A stretch of 9,570 nucleotides of DNA from MGR-bin208 sp043779285 (GCA_043779285.1 JAYWEL010000158.1:1-9570); one strand, 5' to 3'; positions 1-6,629 are shown, counted from the stretch's first letter. Notes: generated by a model not told the origin, from the letters alone. Numbers and translations are program-made.

Positions 1-771
1 CTGCCGTTGAACATCATGTATGAAGATGATGAAATAATGATCATCAATAAGCCGGTAGGCATGGTAGTGCATCCGGGTTCTGGCAATTATACAGGCACTT
101 TGCTGAATGCGGTTGCATGGCATTTACAAGAACAAAATCCTTCCTTGTCAGAAAATGAGCTTCCCCGTTTTGGATTAGTGCATCGCATCGATAAAAATAC
201 CAGTGGCATTTTGGTTTTAGCAAAAACTAAAAATGCAATGACTCATTTGGCCAAGCAGTTTTTCGATCATACTGTTAACCGATTATATATTGCACTTGTC
301 TGGGGCGATGTAGCTGAAGACAGCGGCACAATTACCGGCCATGTAGGCAGGCATTTAAAATCAAGAAAAATATTTACGGTTTACCCAGATGGAGATTATG
401 GAAAAGATGCTACGACAAACTATACGGTACTTGAACGTTTCGGTTATGTAACCATGGTACAATGCAAATTGGAGACCGGCCGAACACATCAGATTCGTGT
501 ACACATGAAACATATTGGCCATACCTTATTCAATGATGACACTTATGGAGGTGATCGGATTTTAAAAGGAACTGTTTTTACCAAATACAAACAGTTTGTT
601 GACAACTGTTTTGCCATGTGCCCGAGACAGGCTTTGCATGCACAAACGCTGGGATTCATTCACCCCAAAACAGGAAAAGAAATGCATTTTGAATCTCCTC
701 TTCCGGAAGACATGAGTAAGGTGGTGGAAAAATGGAAGGCCTATGCAAAGGTCAAAAAAATTATTGATTAG
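1..771 (+). CDS. rluD: 23S rRNA pseudouridine synthase, RluD type (5'-truncated by window edge)
   Basis: The reading frame is open from base 1 to a TAG at 769-771, so about 256 codons are visible and the true start lies upstream. What is present is nearly the whole RluA-family catalytic domain. It begins with the YEDDE..NKP.G.VVHPG segment (12-76), followed by the catalytic loop HRIDKNTSG, whose Asp codon at 190-192 is the expected nucleophile. The late motif GRTHQIRVHM then leads into the HTLFNDDTYGGD segment (478-561). RluD enzymes are usually about 320-350 residues and carry an N-terminal S4 RNA-binding domain; the missing 90 or so residues would fit that domain. The E. coli enzyme makes the pseudouridines of helix 69 in 23S rRNA. 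The RluC/RluA alternative cannot be fully excluded without the N-terminus. The gene converges on def, with 12 nt between the stops and no obvious hairpin terminator. Confidence 0.9.
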   Translation: MPLNIMYEDDEIMIINKPVGMVVHPGSGNYTGTLLNAVAWHLQEQNPSLSENELPRFGLVHRIDKNTSGILVLAKTKNAMTHLAKQFFDHTVNRLYIALVWGDVAEDSGTITGHVGRHLKSRKIFTVYPDGDYGKDATTNYTVLERFGYVTMVQCKLETGRTHQIRVHMKHIGHTLFNDDTYGGDRILKGTVFTKYKQFVDNCFAMCPRQALHAQTLGFIHPKTGKEMHFESPLPEDMSKVVEKWKAYAKVKKIID

Positions 772-783
772 GTTAAAACTGAA

Positions 784-1380
784 TTATTTTTTGGGAAACA
801 ACATCTTGTAATCCACGTTGATATGTCCTTTCGAAATATCATCCAATTTTCGTTTCAATAATTTCCGTTTCAGCAAACTGATATGATCAATGAATAATTT
901 TCCTTCGATGTGATCATATTCATGCAAAATGATCCGGGCCGTTATACCATGGAAGGTTTTTGTATGTAGTTCAAAATTTTCATCTTCAAATTCCATCGTG
1001 ACGGATTCTTTTCTATAAATGTCTTCTCGGATTTTGGGAATACTCAAACAGCCTTCATTATAAGACCATTCTTCGCCATTCATTTCCACAATATGGGCAT
1101 TAATAAAAACCTGTTTTATACCCGGTGAATCAGGAAATACTTCTTCTTCACCATCTTCCTCTTCGTCCTCCTCGTCTTTAGCAAACATCTGTGCACTGTC
1201 AATCACAAAAAGACGTACATCCTTATTAATTTGTGGCGCCGCCAAACCCACGCCATTACTGCCATACATGGTATCCCACATATCGTTAATCAATTTGGTT
1301 AAGTTTGGAAAATCCGGTGTTATCTCAGCACAAACCTTACGAAGAACAGGATGGCCATATGCTACAATTGGAAGAATCAT
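784..1380 (-). CDS. def: Peptide deformylase
   Basis: A 198-residue protein with every deformylase motif in order: GVGLAAPQ (43-50, Gln50 the usual oxyanion-stabilising residue), EGCLSIP (109-115, Cys111 a metal ligand) and HEYDH (153-157, His153 and His157 metal ligands, Glu154 the general acid/base). It removes the formyl group from the N-terminal Met of nascent proteins, acting at the ribosome exit. Between the first two motifs is a very acidic stretch, residues 69-80, in which 11 of 12 residues are Asp or Glu. From memory, Bacteroidota deformylases often have an insertion here. The start MILPIVAYGHPVLR is the family start. The gene is last in a minus-strand group but separated from ruvX by 183 nt, and it has its own promoter-like sequence. 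No Shine-Dalgarno sequence precedes the ATG. Confidence 0.96.
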   Translation of the reverse strand: MILPIVAYGHPVLRKVCAEITPDFPNLTKLINDMWDTMYGSNGVGLAAPQINKDVRLFVIDSAQMFAKDEEDEEEDGEEEVFPDSPGIKQVFINAHIVEMNGEEWSYNEGCLSIPKIREDIYRKESVTMEFEDENFELHTKTFHGITARIILHEYDHIEGKLFIDHISLLKRKLLKRKLDDISKGHINVDYKMLFPKK

Positions 1381-1407
1381 TAAATAAGTTTATTAAAAAT
1401 GAAGTTG

Positions 1408-1437
1408 CAAAGTTATATGTAAATAGTGAATGGTCAA
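1408..1437 (-). promoter_or_regulatory. Bacteroidota-type promoter of def
   Basis: On the minus strand there is a TAACTTTG box (1408-1415), matching the Bacteroidota -7 consensus TAnnTTTG. It is preceded at 19 nt by TTG (1435-1437), which fits the -33 element. The expected transcription start is about 1403, giving a leader of about 23 nt before the ATG. The -33 triplet and most of the spacer lie inside the left end of the foldback repeat at 1419-1530. Confidence 0.6.
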
Positions 1438-1530
1438 TGCCTCGGCTGACGCCATTCGGACAGTGAAGACCTGTCTGACGGTTTCATTATTTCACGATTC
1501 CACACTCACAATTCACCATTCACCATTCAC
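1419..1530. repeat. Foldback (MITE-like) element with heptanucleotide ends
   Basis: The ends at 1419-1438 and 1511-1530 are inverted repeats matching at 17 of 20 positions. Both ends are built from degenerate 7-nt units of the form GTGAATG: three on the plus strand from 1419 to 1439, and six read on the minus strand from 1530 down to 1489, the outer two identical. Between them is a more GC-rich core containing a hairpin, 1456-1463 pairing with 1471-1478 (8 bp including one G-U, 7-nt loop). I see no clear target-site duplication and no ORF of meaningful length. It fills most of the gap between ruvX and def. It could be a small non-autonomous mobile element, a dispersed genomic repeat, or a structured part of a transcript; the sequence alone does not decide. 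Confidence 0.55.
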
Positions 1531-1563
1531 GAAATAAACAGTCACTTTACTTATAACATAACA

Positions 1564-1977
1564 CTATGAATTTGTCAGCATATACTCCTGTAACATAATA
1601 GTAGCTGCTATTTCATCTACCAGTGCTTTGTTTCTGCGTTTCATTTTTTTCATGCCCATGTCAATCATGGCTCGTTTAGCCATTTTGGAAGTGTATCGTT
1701 CATCTACTTTTTTTATTGGCATAGCAGGGAAATTTTTCATCAATTCCTTGATGCACTTTTCTACTAACGGAGTTGCATCGGTATCGGTATCATCCAGATT
1801 TTTAGGTTCGCCAATCAATATCAGTTCAACCGTTTCCTCCTGAAAATATTTTTTCAAAAAAGGAATCAGTTCTTTGGAATGAACCGTAGTTAAACCGGTT
1901 GAAATAATCTGTAAAGGGTCCGTGACGGCCAATCCGGTTCTTTTCAAACCAAAATCTATACAAATTATTCTTGCCAT
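1564..1977 (-). CDS. ruvX: RuvX/YqgF-family RNase H-like protein (putative pre-16S rRNA nuclease)
   Basis: A 137-residue protein of the usual family length. It opens with the RNase H-like strand IICIDFGLKRTGLAVTD, with Asp8, Gly10 and the Lys12-Arg13 pair. Next come GEPKN (56-60), VDERYTS (91-97) and the C-terminal NKALVDEIAATIMLQEYM segment with Asp121. The conserved acidic residues expected for metal-dependent catalysis are therefore kept. In E. coli YqgF is implicated in maturing the 5' end of 16S rRNA; an older proposal was Holliday junction resolution. The gene follows the ubiA-like gene by 30 nt and has no TAnnTTTG box of its own in that gap, so it is probably co-transcribed. No Shine-Dalgarno sequence is seen. 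Confidence 0.93.
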   Translation of the reverse strand: MARIICIDFGLKRTGLAVTDPLQIISTGLTTVHSKELIPFLKKYFQEETVELILIGEPKNLDDTDTDATPLVEKCIKELMKNFPAMPIKKVDERYTSKMAKRAMIDMGMKKMKRRNKALVDEIAATIMLQEYMLTNS

Positions 1978-2007
1978 GTATTTTCTAATTCAGGATTATT
2001 GAAATGT

Positions 2008-2868
2008 TTAATTTATAAAAAGATCCAGGATTACAAATATCGCAAATACAAACGAAGCAATTCCATTGGTAGTCATAAACGCAAGATTTACTTTACTCAG
2101 GTCGTCAGGTTTTACAATCAAATGCTGATAAACTAATAAAGACAAAAACAAACCAGCACCTATCCAATACCATAAACCGAATTGGCCGAAAATTCCTGCT
2201 GCTAAAAAACATAAGGTACAAAGTACATGTAGTATCTCTGAAACTCTTAAGCCTTTTGCTTTTCCAAGCCAAGCCGGAATAGAATATAATTTTTGTGATT
2301 TGTCAAACTCTTCATCCTGCAAGGCATAAATAATATCGAAACCACTTACCCAAAACAGAACGGTGAAAGAAAATAATATGGGCAACAAATCAAATTTTCC
2401 GGTTACCGCAAGGTATGCTCCTATCGGAGCCAATGCCAAACCAAGACCAAGTATCAAATGACAAAGCGGCGTAAATCTTTTTGTAAAACTATAACCCAAA
2501 ACAATCATCAATGCAACCGGCGACAAGTAAAAACAAATGGCATTGATAAAATAGCACCCTACAATAAATAATAAACAACTCAAGATCACAAGAAGTAAAA
2601 CATTTTCCTTCAATAAAATACCCGCCGGTATTTCCCGAATTGCTGTTCGTGGATTTTTTGCATCAATATCCCGGTCAAGATACCGGTTGAAAGCCATGGC
2701 AGCTGTTCTTGCAAAAACCATACAGCATAAAACTAATAACAAAGTCAACCATGAAAATGTAGAATCGACTGCTCGCAGGCCTAACACTAATCCGATCAAT
2801 GCAAAGGGCAATGCAAAAATGGTATGAGAGAATTTGATTAAACTTAAATAGTTTTTTACTTGCTTCAT
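2008..2868 (-). CDS. UbiA-family polyprenyltransferase (MqnP/UbiA-like)
   Basis: A 286-residue integral membrane protein, hydrophobic nearly throughout, with about eight or nine likely membrane helices. It carries both UbiA-superfamily metal/diphosphate motifs: N61-RYLD-RDID69 in the first half and D178-IIYALQD-EEFD189 in the second, plus YSFTKRF (126-132). The enzyme should attach a polyprenyl chain to an aromatic acid during quinone synthesis. The first motif, NRxxDRDID followed by AKNPRT, resembles the UbiA-like group that includes MqnP of the futalosine menaquinone route, more than the NDYADRxFD of proteobacterial UbiA or the pattern of MenA. Bacteroidota generally make menaquinone, so a menaquinone role is likely, but the substrate is inferred. 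It begins 23 nt after the trmH-like gene and ends 30 nt before ruvX, as expected for an operon. Confidence 0.9.
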   Translation of the reverse strand: MKQVKNYLSLIKFSHTIFALPFALIGLVLGLRAVDSTFSWLTLLLVLCCMVFARTAAMAFNRYLDRDIDAKNPRTAIREIPAGILLKENVLLLVILSCLLFIVGCYFINAICFYLSPVALMIVLGYSFTKRFTPLCHLILGLGLALAPIGAYLAVTGKFDLLPILFSFTVLFWVSGFDIIYALQDEEFDKSQKLYSIPAWLGKAKGLRVSEILHVLCTLCFLAAGIFGQFGLWYWIGAGLFLSLLVYQHLIVKPDDLSKVNLAFMTTNGIASFVFAIFVILDLFIN

Positions 2869-2891
2869 TAAAATTTAATATTGAACTTTTA

Positions 2892-3422
2892 TTATTTCCC
2901 TCTTGCTCTCACCAATTCCCACAAAACAATACCTGCAGCCACACTCACATTCAAAGAATGCTTCATACCATATTGCGGAATTTCTATACACCCATTACAT
3001 AATTTAATCACCTCATCCGAAACTCCATCCATTTCATTCCCAAACACCACCGCAATTTTTTCTTGTTCCCCAATCAAAAGATCATTCAACATCAAACTAC
3101 CTTCTGTCTGTTCGATTGCCCAAACCTCATATCCGTCATTTTTCAAATAATGAATGGCCTCTGTAGTTTCGGCAAAATATTTCCATTCTACTGTTTCTGT
3201 TGCTCCTAAAGCCGTTTTATGAATTTCCCGATGAGGAGGCTGTGCCGTAAATCCACACAAATAAATGCCTTCGATCAGGAAAGCATCTGCAGTTCGAAAA
3301 GCACTTCCCACATTATGCATGCTGCGTATATTATCCAACAGCATGATGATCGGCATTTTTGCTGATTCCTTGAATTCATCGACCGATTTACGGTTCAATT
3401 CATCCATAGTCAATTTTCGCAT
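2892..3422 (-). CDS. TrmH-family (SPOUT) RNA 2'-O-methyltransferase
   Basis: Counting from the ATG at 3422 the protein has 176 residues. It has the three SpoU/TrmH motifs: NVGSAFRTADAF (37-48, with the conserved Asn and Arg), VFGNEMDGVSDEVI (126-139) and IPQYGMKHSLNVSVAAGI (148-165). The last forms the trefoil knot that binds S-adenosylmethionine. The likely reaction is ribose 2'-O-methylation of a tRNA or rRNA nucleotide; the target cannot be told from sequence. An in-frame ATG at 3447-3449 would add nine residues (MLIVNYFCA). I prefer 3422 because relatives start MRKL.MDELNR and because a -7 box lies between the two ATGs. It heads the minus-strand group and is divergent from mutS. Confidence 0.92.
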   Translation of the reverse strand: MRKLTMDELNRKSVDEFKESAKMPIIMLLDNIRSMHNVGSAFRTADAFLIEGIYLCGFTAQPPHREIHKTALGATETVEWKYFAETTEAIHYLKNDGYEVWAIEQTEGSLMLNDLLIGEQEKIAVVFGNEMDGVSDEVIKLCNGCIEIPQYGMKHSLNVSVAAGIVLWELVRARGK

Positions 3423-3426
3423 GGCG

Positions 3427-3434
3427 CAAAAGTA
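3427..3434 (-). promoter_or_regulatory. -7 box of the trmH-like gene
   Basis: The minus strand reads TACTTTTG, a TAnnTTTG match, followed by four bases (CGCC) and then the ATG at 3422. With normal geometry transcription would start at the ATG itself, so the mRNA would be leaderless. No TTG lies 17-23 nt upstream, which lowers confidence. Confidence 0.45.
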
Positions 3435-3457
3435 ATTCACAATGAGCATAAATGTTT

Positions 3458-3485
3458 TTGTAAACAGGCAAAGCCATTATATTTG
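3458..3485 (+). promoter_or_regulatory. Bacteroidota-type promoter of mutS
   Basis: TTG at 3458-3460 (end of a T run), a 17-nt spacer, then TATATTTG at 3478-3485, a full match to TAnnTTTG. Transcription would start near 3490. That leaves about 46 nt before the ATG at 3536 but only about 10 nt before the ATG at 3500, which favours the later start codon. Confidence 0.6.
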
Positions 3486-3535
3486 TCGCCCATATAAACA
3501 TGGAAATTCCTTCGAAAAGGTTTATCATCAACAAA

Positions 3536-6136
3536 ATGGCTAAAACAAAATCAGGACCAACACCAATGATGCTTCAGCATCGGGCTATTAAACAAAAATA
3601 CCCCGATGCCATCCTGCTTTTTCGTGTTGGTGATTTTTATGAAACTTTTGGTCAGGATGCCATCACTGCATCACAGGTTTTAGGCATTACCTTAACCAGA
3701 CGGAATAATGCAGATACGGCTTCCAGTGAGCTGGCTGGTTTCCCCCATCATGCATTGGATACCTATTTACATAAATTGGTGAAAGCCGGGTTCAGGGTAG
3801 CCATTTGCGATCAATTAGAAGATCCGAAAACAGCCGTTGGTGTGGTTAAAAGAGGGGTTACTGAAATGGTGACGCCGGGTACGGCAACGGATGATAAACT
3901 ATTGGAGAAAGGAACCAATAATTTTTTAGCCAGCATTCACTTTCATGACGATATTTTTGGAATGGCTTTTTTGGATATTTCTACCGGCGAATTTTTTATA
4001 GCCGAAGGAGATCGGGAATATGCCGAAAAACTGGTTCAAAGTTTTAAGCCTGCCGAAGTAGTTTTTCAACGGCAGCATCAAAAAATGTTTAAAGAATATT
4101 TTGGAAGTAAATTATATACCTACACGTTAGATGAATGGATTTTTCAGCAGGATTACGCCGGAGAAACATTATTGAAACACTTTCAAACTCACTCCCTGAA
4201 AGGATTTGGCGTTGATGACCTGAAAAACGGATTGATTGCAGCAGCAGCCATCTTGCATTACCTGAAAGATACCGAACATGTAAATCTGCAGCATATCAGT
4301 TCGCTGCACCGCATCGACAAGCAGGACTTTTTATGGATGGACCGCTTCACAATCCGCAACCTGGAATTGATTCATAAAAATTCGGAGAGTGGACAAACAT
4401 TGCTCGACATCTTAGACAATACCGTTTCAGCAATGGGTGCTAGACTTTTGAGAAGGTGGATCATTTTCCCGTTAAAAGAAATTTCCAAGATCAACGAACG
4501 GTTAGATTTAACCGAATTATTTATTAAAGAAACCGATCTGCGAAATACACTAACGCAGCATATAAAATTATGCGGAGATATTGAACGCCTTGTTTCCAAA
4601 ATACCGGTGAAAAAAATCAGTCCTCGTGAAGTGTTGCAACTTGCCCGTGGACTAAATCAAATTGAACTGATAAAAACACTTAGCCTTTCTTCTGCCAATA
4701 ATTATCTGAAAAGAATGGGTGATGCGCTGAACCCATGTCCGGTAATCGCAGATAAGATTTTTTGTGAGATTGTTGAAAATCCACCGGCCATGTCAAATAA
4801 AGGTGGGGTTATAAACACAGGCGTAAATGAAGAATTGGATAAGCTCCGAAACATTTCGCAAAGCGGAAAGGAATACCTGGTACAAATGCAGCAAAAGGAA
4901 ACGGAAGCTACCGGTATCAGTTCCCTGAAAATTGGTTTCAATAATGTGTTTGGCTATTACCTGGAAGTGACGAATACACACAAGGATAAAGTACCGCAGA
5001 ACTGGATACGCAAACAAACCCTGACCAATGCCGAAAGATATATCACACCCGAGCTGAAAGAATATGAAGAAACCATCACCGGTGCGGAAGAAAAGATCCT
5101 GAAAATAGAATCTGAATTATTTGATCTGTTGCTGAACGGCCTCGTTGATTATATACAACCGCTACAAACAAACGGGAATATTTTAGCGGTTATGGATTGC
5201 CTTTGTTGCTTTGCCCATAATGCCATTCAATATCAATACAGAAAACCTCAATTGCATGATGGTTTTGACATGCAGATAACTGCTGGACGACATCCGGTGA
5301 TTGAACGAAATCTTCCGTTGGGTGAATCATTTATCAGCAATGATATTGAACTGAATAAAGATGATCAGCAGATCATCATCCTGACCGGTCCGAACATGAG
5401 TGGTAAATCTGCTTTGCTGCGACAAACTGCGCTGATCACCCTGATGGCACATATGGGAAGTTTTGTGCCGGCAGAAGCTGCCAAAATTCCGTTGACCGAT
5501 AAAATTTTTACCCGTGTGGGTGCATCCGATAACCTGAGTGGTGGCGAATCTACTTTTATGGTGGAGATGAATGAAACCGCATCCATCGTTAATAACCTCA
5601 CTTCAAGAAGTTTGATTTTACTGGATGAAATTGGAAGAGGCACGTCTACCTATGATGGTATTTCCATAGCCTGGAGCATCGTTGAATTCCTGCATTCATC
5701 AATACATAAACCCACTACCCTTTTTGCAACGCATTACCACGAATTAAATGAATTGGAAGAAAGATTGCCAAGGGTAAAAAACTTTCACATCAGCAATAAA
5801 GAAGTTGGCAATAAAATTATCTTTCTCAGAAAGCTGGCTCGTGGCGGAAGTACACATAGTTTCGGAATTCATGTAGCCAAAATGGCTGGTATGCCAAATC
5901 AATTAGTGGCCAGAGCCAATGAAATACTTATTCAACTGGAGAAAAAACATGTGGATGATGGATTGGATAATTCCGTTAAAACTATTTCGGACCCGAAAAT
6001 ACAATTGAGTATTTTTGATGCACACAGTGAAACTTTTGAAGAAATAAGAAACTTGTTGGAGAATATTGACATCAACAGACTCACCCCGGTTGAAGCTTTA
6101 TTAAAATTGCAGGAAATTAAATCGAAGTTGAAATAG
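3536..6136 (+). CDS. mutS: DNA mismatch repair protein MutS
   Basis: An 866-residue MutS1, full length for the family. Numbering from the ATG at 3536, the mismatch-recognition domain has the Phe-x-Glu motif in RVGDFYETF (Phe34, Glu36), close to E. coli Phe36/Glu38. The connector, lever and clamp domains fill the middle. The ATPase has Walker A GPNMSGKS (618-625), the signature region around SGGESTFMVEM, Walker B LLDEIGRGTST with Asp697-Glu698, and the ATH motif of FATHYHEL at His733. It ends with NRLTPVEALLKLQEIK, the typical MutS C-terminus. The protein binds mismatches and recruits MutL. An in-frame ATG at 3500 would add 12 residues (MEIPSKRFIINK); I prefer 3536 because relatives begin near MAK and because of the promoter position. 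No Shine-Dalgarno sequence is seen. It is divergent from the trmH-like gene and converges on the SET gene with 4 nt between stops. Confidence 0.97.
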   Translation: MAKTKSGPTPMMLQHRAIKQKYPDAILLFRVGDFYETFGQDAITASQVLGITLTRRNNADTASSELAGFPHHALDTYLHKLVKAGFRVAICDQLEDPKTAVGVVKRGVTEMVTPGTATDDKLLEKGTNNFLASIHFHDDIFGMAFLDISTGEFFIAEGDREYAEKLVQSFKPAEVVFQRQHQKMFKEYFGSKLYTYTLDEWIFQQDYAGETLLKHFQTHSLKGFGVDDLKNGLIAAAAILHYLKDTEHVNLQHISSLHRIDKQDFLWMDRFTIRNLELIHKNSESGQTLLDILDNTVSAMGARLLRRWIIFPLKEISKINERLDLTELFIKETDLRNTLTQHIKLCGDIERLVSKIPVKKISPREVLQLARGLNQIELIKTLSLSSANNYLKRMGDALNPCPVIADKIFCEIVENPPAMSNKGGVINTGVNEELDKLRNISQSGKEYLVQMQQKETEATGISSLKIGFNNVFGYYLEVTNTHKDKVPQNWIRKQTLTNAERYITPELKEYEETITGAEEKILKIESELFDLLLNGLVDYIQPLQTNGNILAVMDCLCCFAHNAIQYQYRKPQLHDGFDMQITAGRHPVIERNLPLGESFISNDIELNKDDQQIIILTGPNMSGKSALLRQTALITLMAHMGSFVPAEAAKIPLTDKIFTRVGASDNLSGGESTFMVEMNETASIVNNLTSRSLILLDEIGRGTSTYDGISIAWSIVEFLHSSIHKPTTLFATHYHELNELEERLPRVKNFHISNKEVGNKIIFLRKLARGGSTHSFGIHVAKMAGMPNQLVARANEILIQLEKKHVDDGLDNSVKTISDPKIQLSIFDAHSETFEEIRNLLENIDINRLTPVEALLKLQEIKSKLK

Positions 6137-6140
6137 TTCT

Positions 6141-6524
6141 TTATACAATATCAAACCAAACTGGTTTTTCCTCATTCCAATTACCCATATAATTGATGAA
6201 TAATTCCTCTCCCGATTCTATTGGACGGATTGTCTTTACTATGATTACATTCAATTCAAAATCCATGCTGTATTCACAATTAGCTTTTGCAGAATGATTA
6301 TAGATCGGTACATTTCCTAAAGCCATACAACATGCTTTATGGTCGTAACCCCAATCAAAAATATAATCCTTCAACTTTGTTCTATTCAATAAAATCTTGT
6401 CTTCAGGTGACAAAACAATTACTTCTGCTATTTCAATTACTTCTTCTGCATCGATGTGTACATGTGTAAAAACACCCTTCCCCATCTTTTCAGTTTCAGC
6501 AACAAATAAACAATTCAATACCAT
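6141..6524 (-). CDS. Small stand-alone SET-domain protein (putative protein lysine methyltransferase)
   Basis: A 127-residue protein that is almost entirely a SET core. It shows a first strand and glycine turn, LFVAETEKMGKGVFT (6-20), the cofactor-pocket motif IYNHSAKANCEY (74-85, the counterpart of NHSCxPNC) and the C-terminal ESGEELFINY (103-112) with the conserved GEE and Tyr. SET domains transfer a methyl group from S-adenosylmethionine to lysine, in bacteria on poorly known substrates. Asn76-His77 and the final Tyr112 are kept, while the first Cys of the NHSC motif is Ala79. There are no pre-SET, post-SET or other domains and no signal peptide, so it should be cytoplasmic. The start fits the first SET strand. 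It has its own -7 box upstream, is divergent from mgtE, and its target is unknown. Confidence 0.82.
   Translation of the reverse strand: MVLNCLFVAETEKMGKGVFTHVHIDAEEVIEIAEVIVLSPEDKILLNRTKLKDYIFDWGYDHKACCMALGNVPIYNHSAKANCEYSMDFELNVIIVKTIRPIESGEELFINYMGNWNEEKPVWFDIV
6153..6169 (+). terminator. Possible weak terminator of mutS
   Basis: AAACCA (6153-6158) pairs with TGGTTT (6162-6167) across a 3-nt loop, and the run of T continues to 6169. It starts 17 nt after the mutS stop and lies inside the 3' end of the oppositely oriented SET gene. The stem is short and AT-rich, so its function is uncertain. Confidence 0.3.
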
Positions 6525-6558
6525 TTTTATAAATGTTTTAATCTTTCCATAAGATGGC

Positions 6559-6566
6559 CAAATTTA
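6559..6566 (-). promoter_or_regulatory. -7 box of the SET-domain gene
   Basis: The minus strand reads TAAATTTG, a full TAnnTTTG match, about 35 nt before the ATG at 6524. The predicted leader is about 30 nt. No TTG is seen at the usual -33 distance. The box is part of a 12-bp sequence repeated in inverted orientation at the mgtE promoter. Confidence 0.45.
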
Positions 6567-6617
6567 CAAATTAGGATTTATCTTTTTACAGATTAAAAAA
6601 ACATGCACCATACTTTG

Positions 6618-6625
6618 TAAATTTG
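6618..6625 (+). promoter_or_regulatory. -7 box of mgtE
   Basis: TAAATTTG matches TAnnTTTG and is followed by four bases (ACGC) and the ATG at 6630. Transcription would start at or next to the ATG, giving a leaderless mRNA with no room for a magnesium riboswitch. No TTG is visible 17-23 nt upstream. Confidence 0.45.
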
Positions 6626-6629
6626 ACGC

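Noticed and set aside
1435..1488. Tiny minus-strand ORF (MKPSDRSSLSEWRQPRH, 17 codons) in the foldback element core
   Set aside because: Too short, no ribosome-binding context, and its codons coincide with the hairpin that explains the sequence better.
1511..1530. Short CRISPR-like tandem repeat (ATTCACC units)
   Set aside because: The units are 7 nt with no spacers, far too short for CRISPR; it is a degenerate heptamer array.
1628..1843. 71-codon plus-strand ORF inside ruvX
   Set aside because: Antisense to a well-supported gene, with no recognisable motif and low-complexity composition.
2881..3150. 89-codon plus-strand ORF opposite the trmH-like gene
   Set aside because: Lies over the SPOUT domain coding region in antisense; the sequence shows no domain or plausible start context.
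4372..5643. Four minus-strand ORFs of 74-92 codons inside mutS
   Set aside because: All are shadows of mutS codons. They overlap one another or the conserved ATPase region and have no family features.
6525..6629. Magnesium riboswitch ahead of mgtE
   Set aside because: The region is AT-rich, carries a facing promoter for the SET gene, and the mgtE -7 box sits 4 nt from the ATG, leaving no leader RNA.
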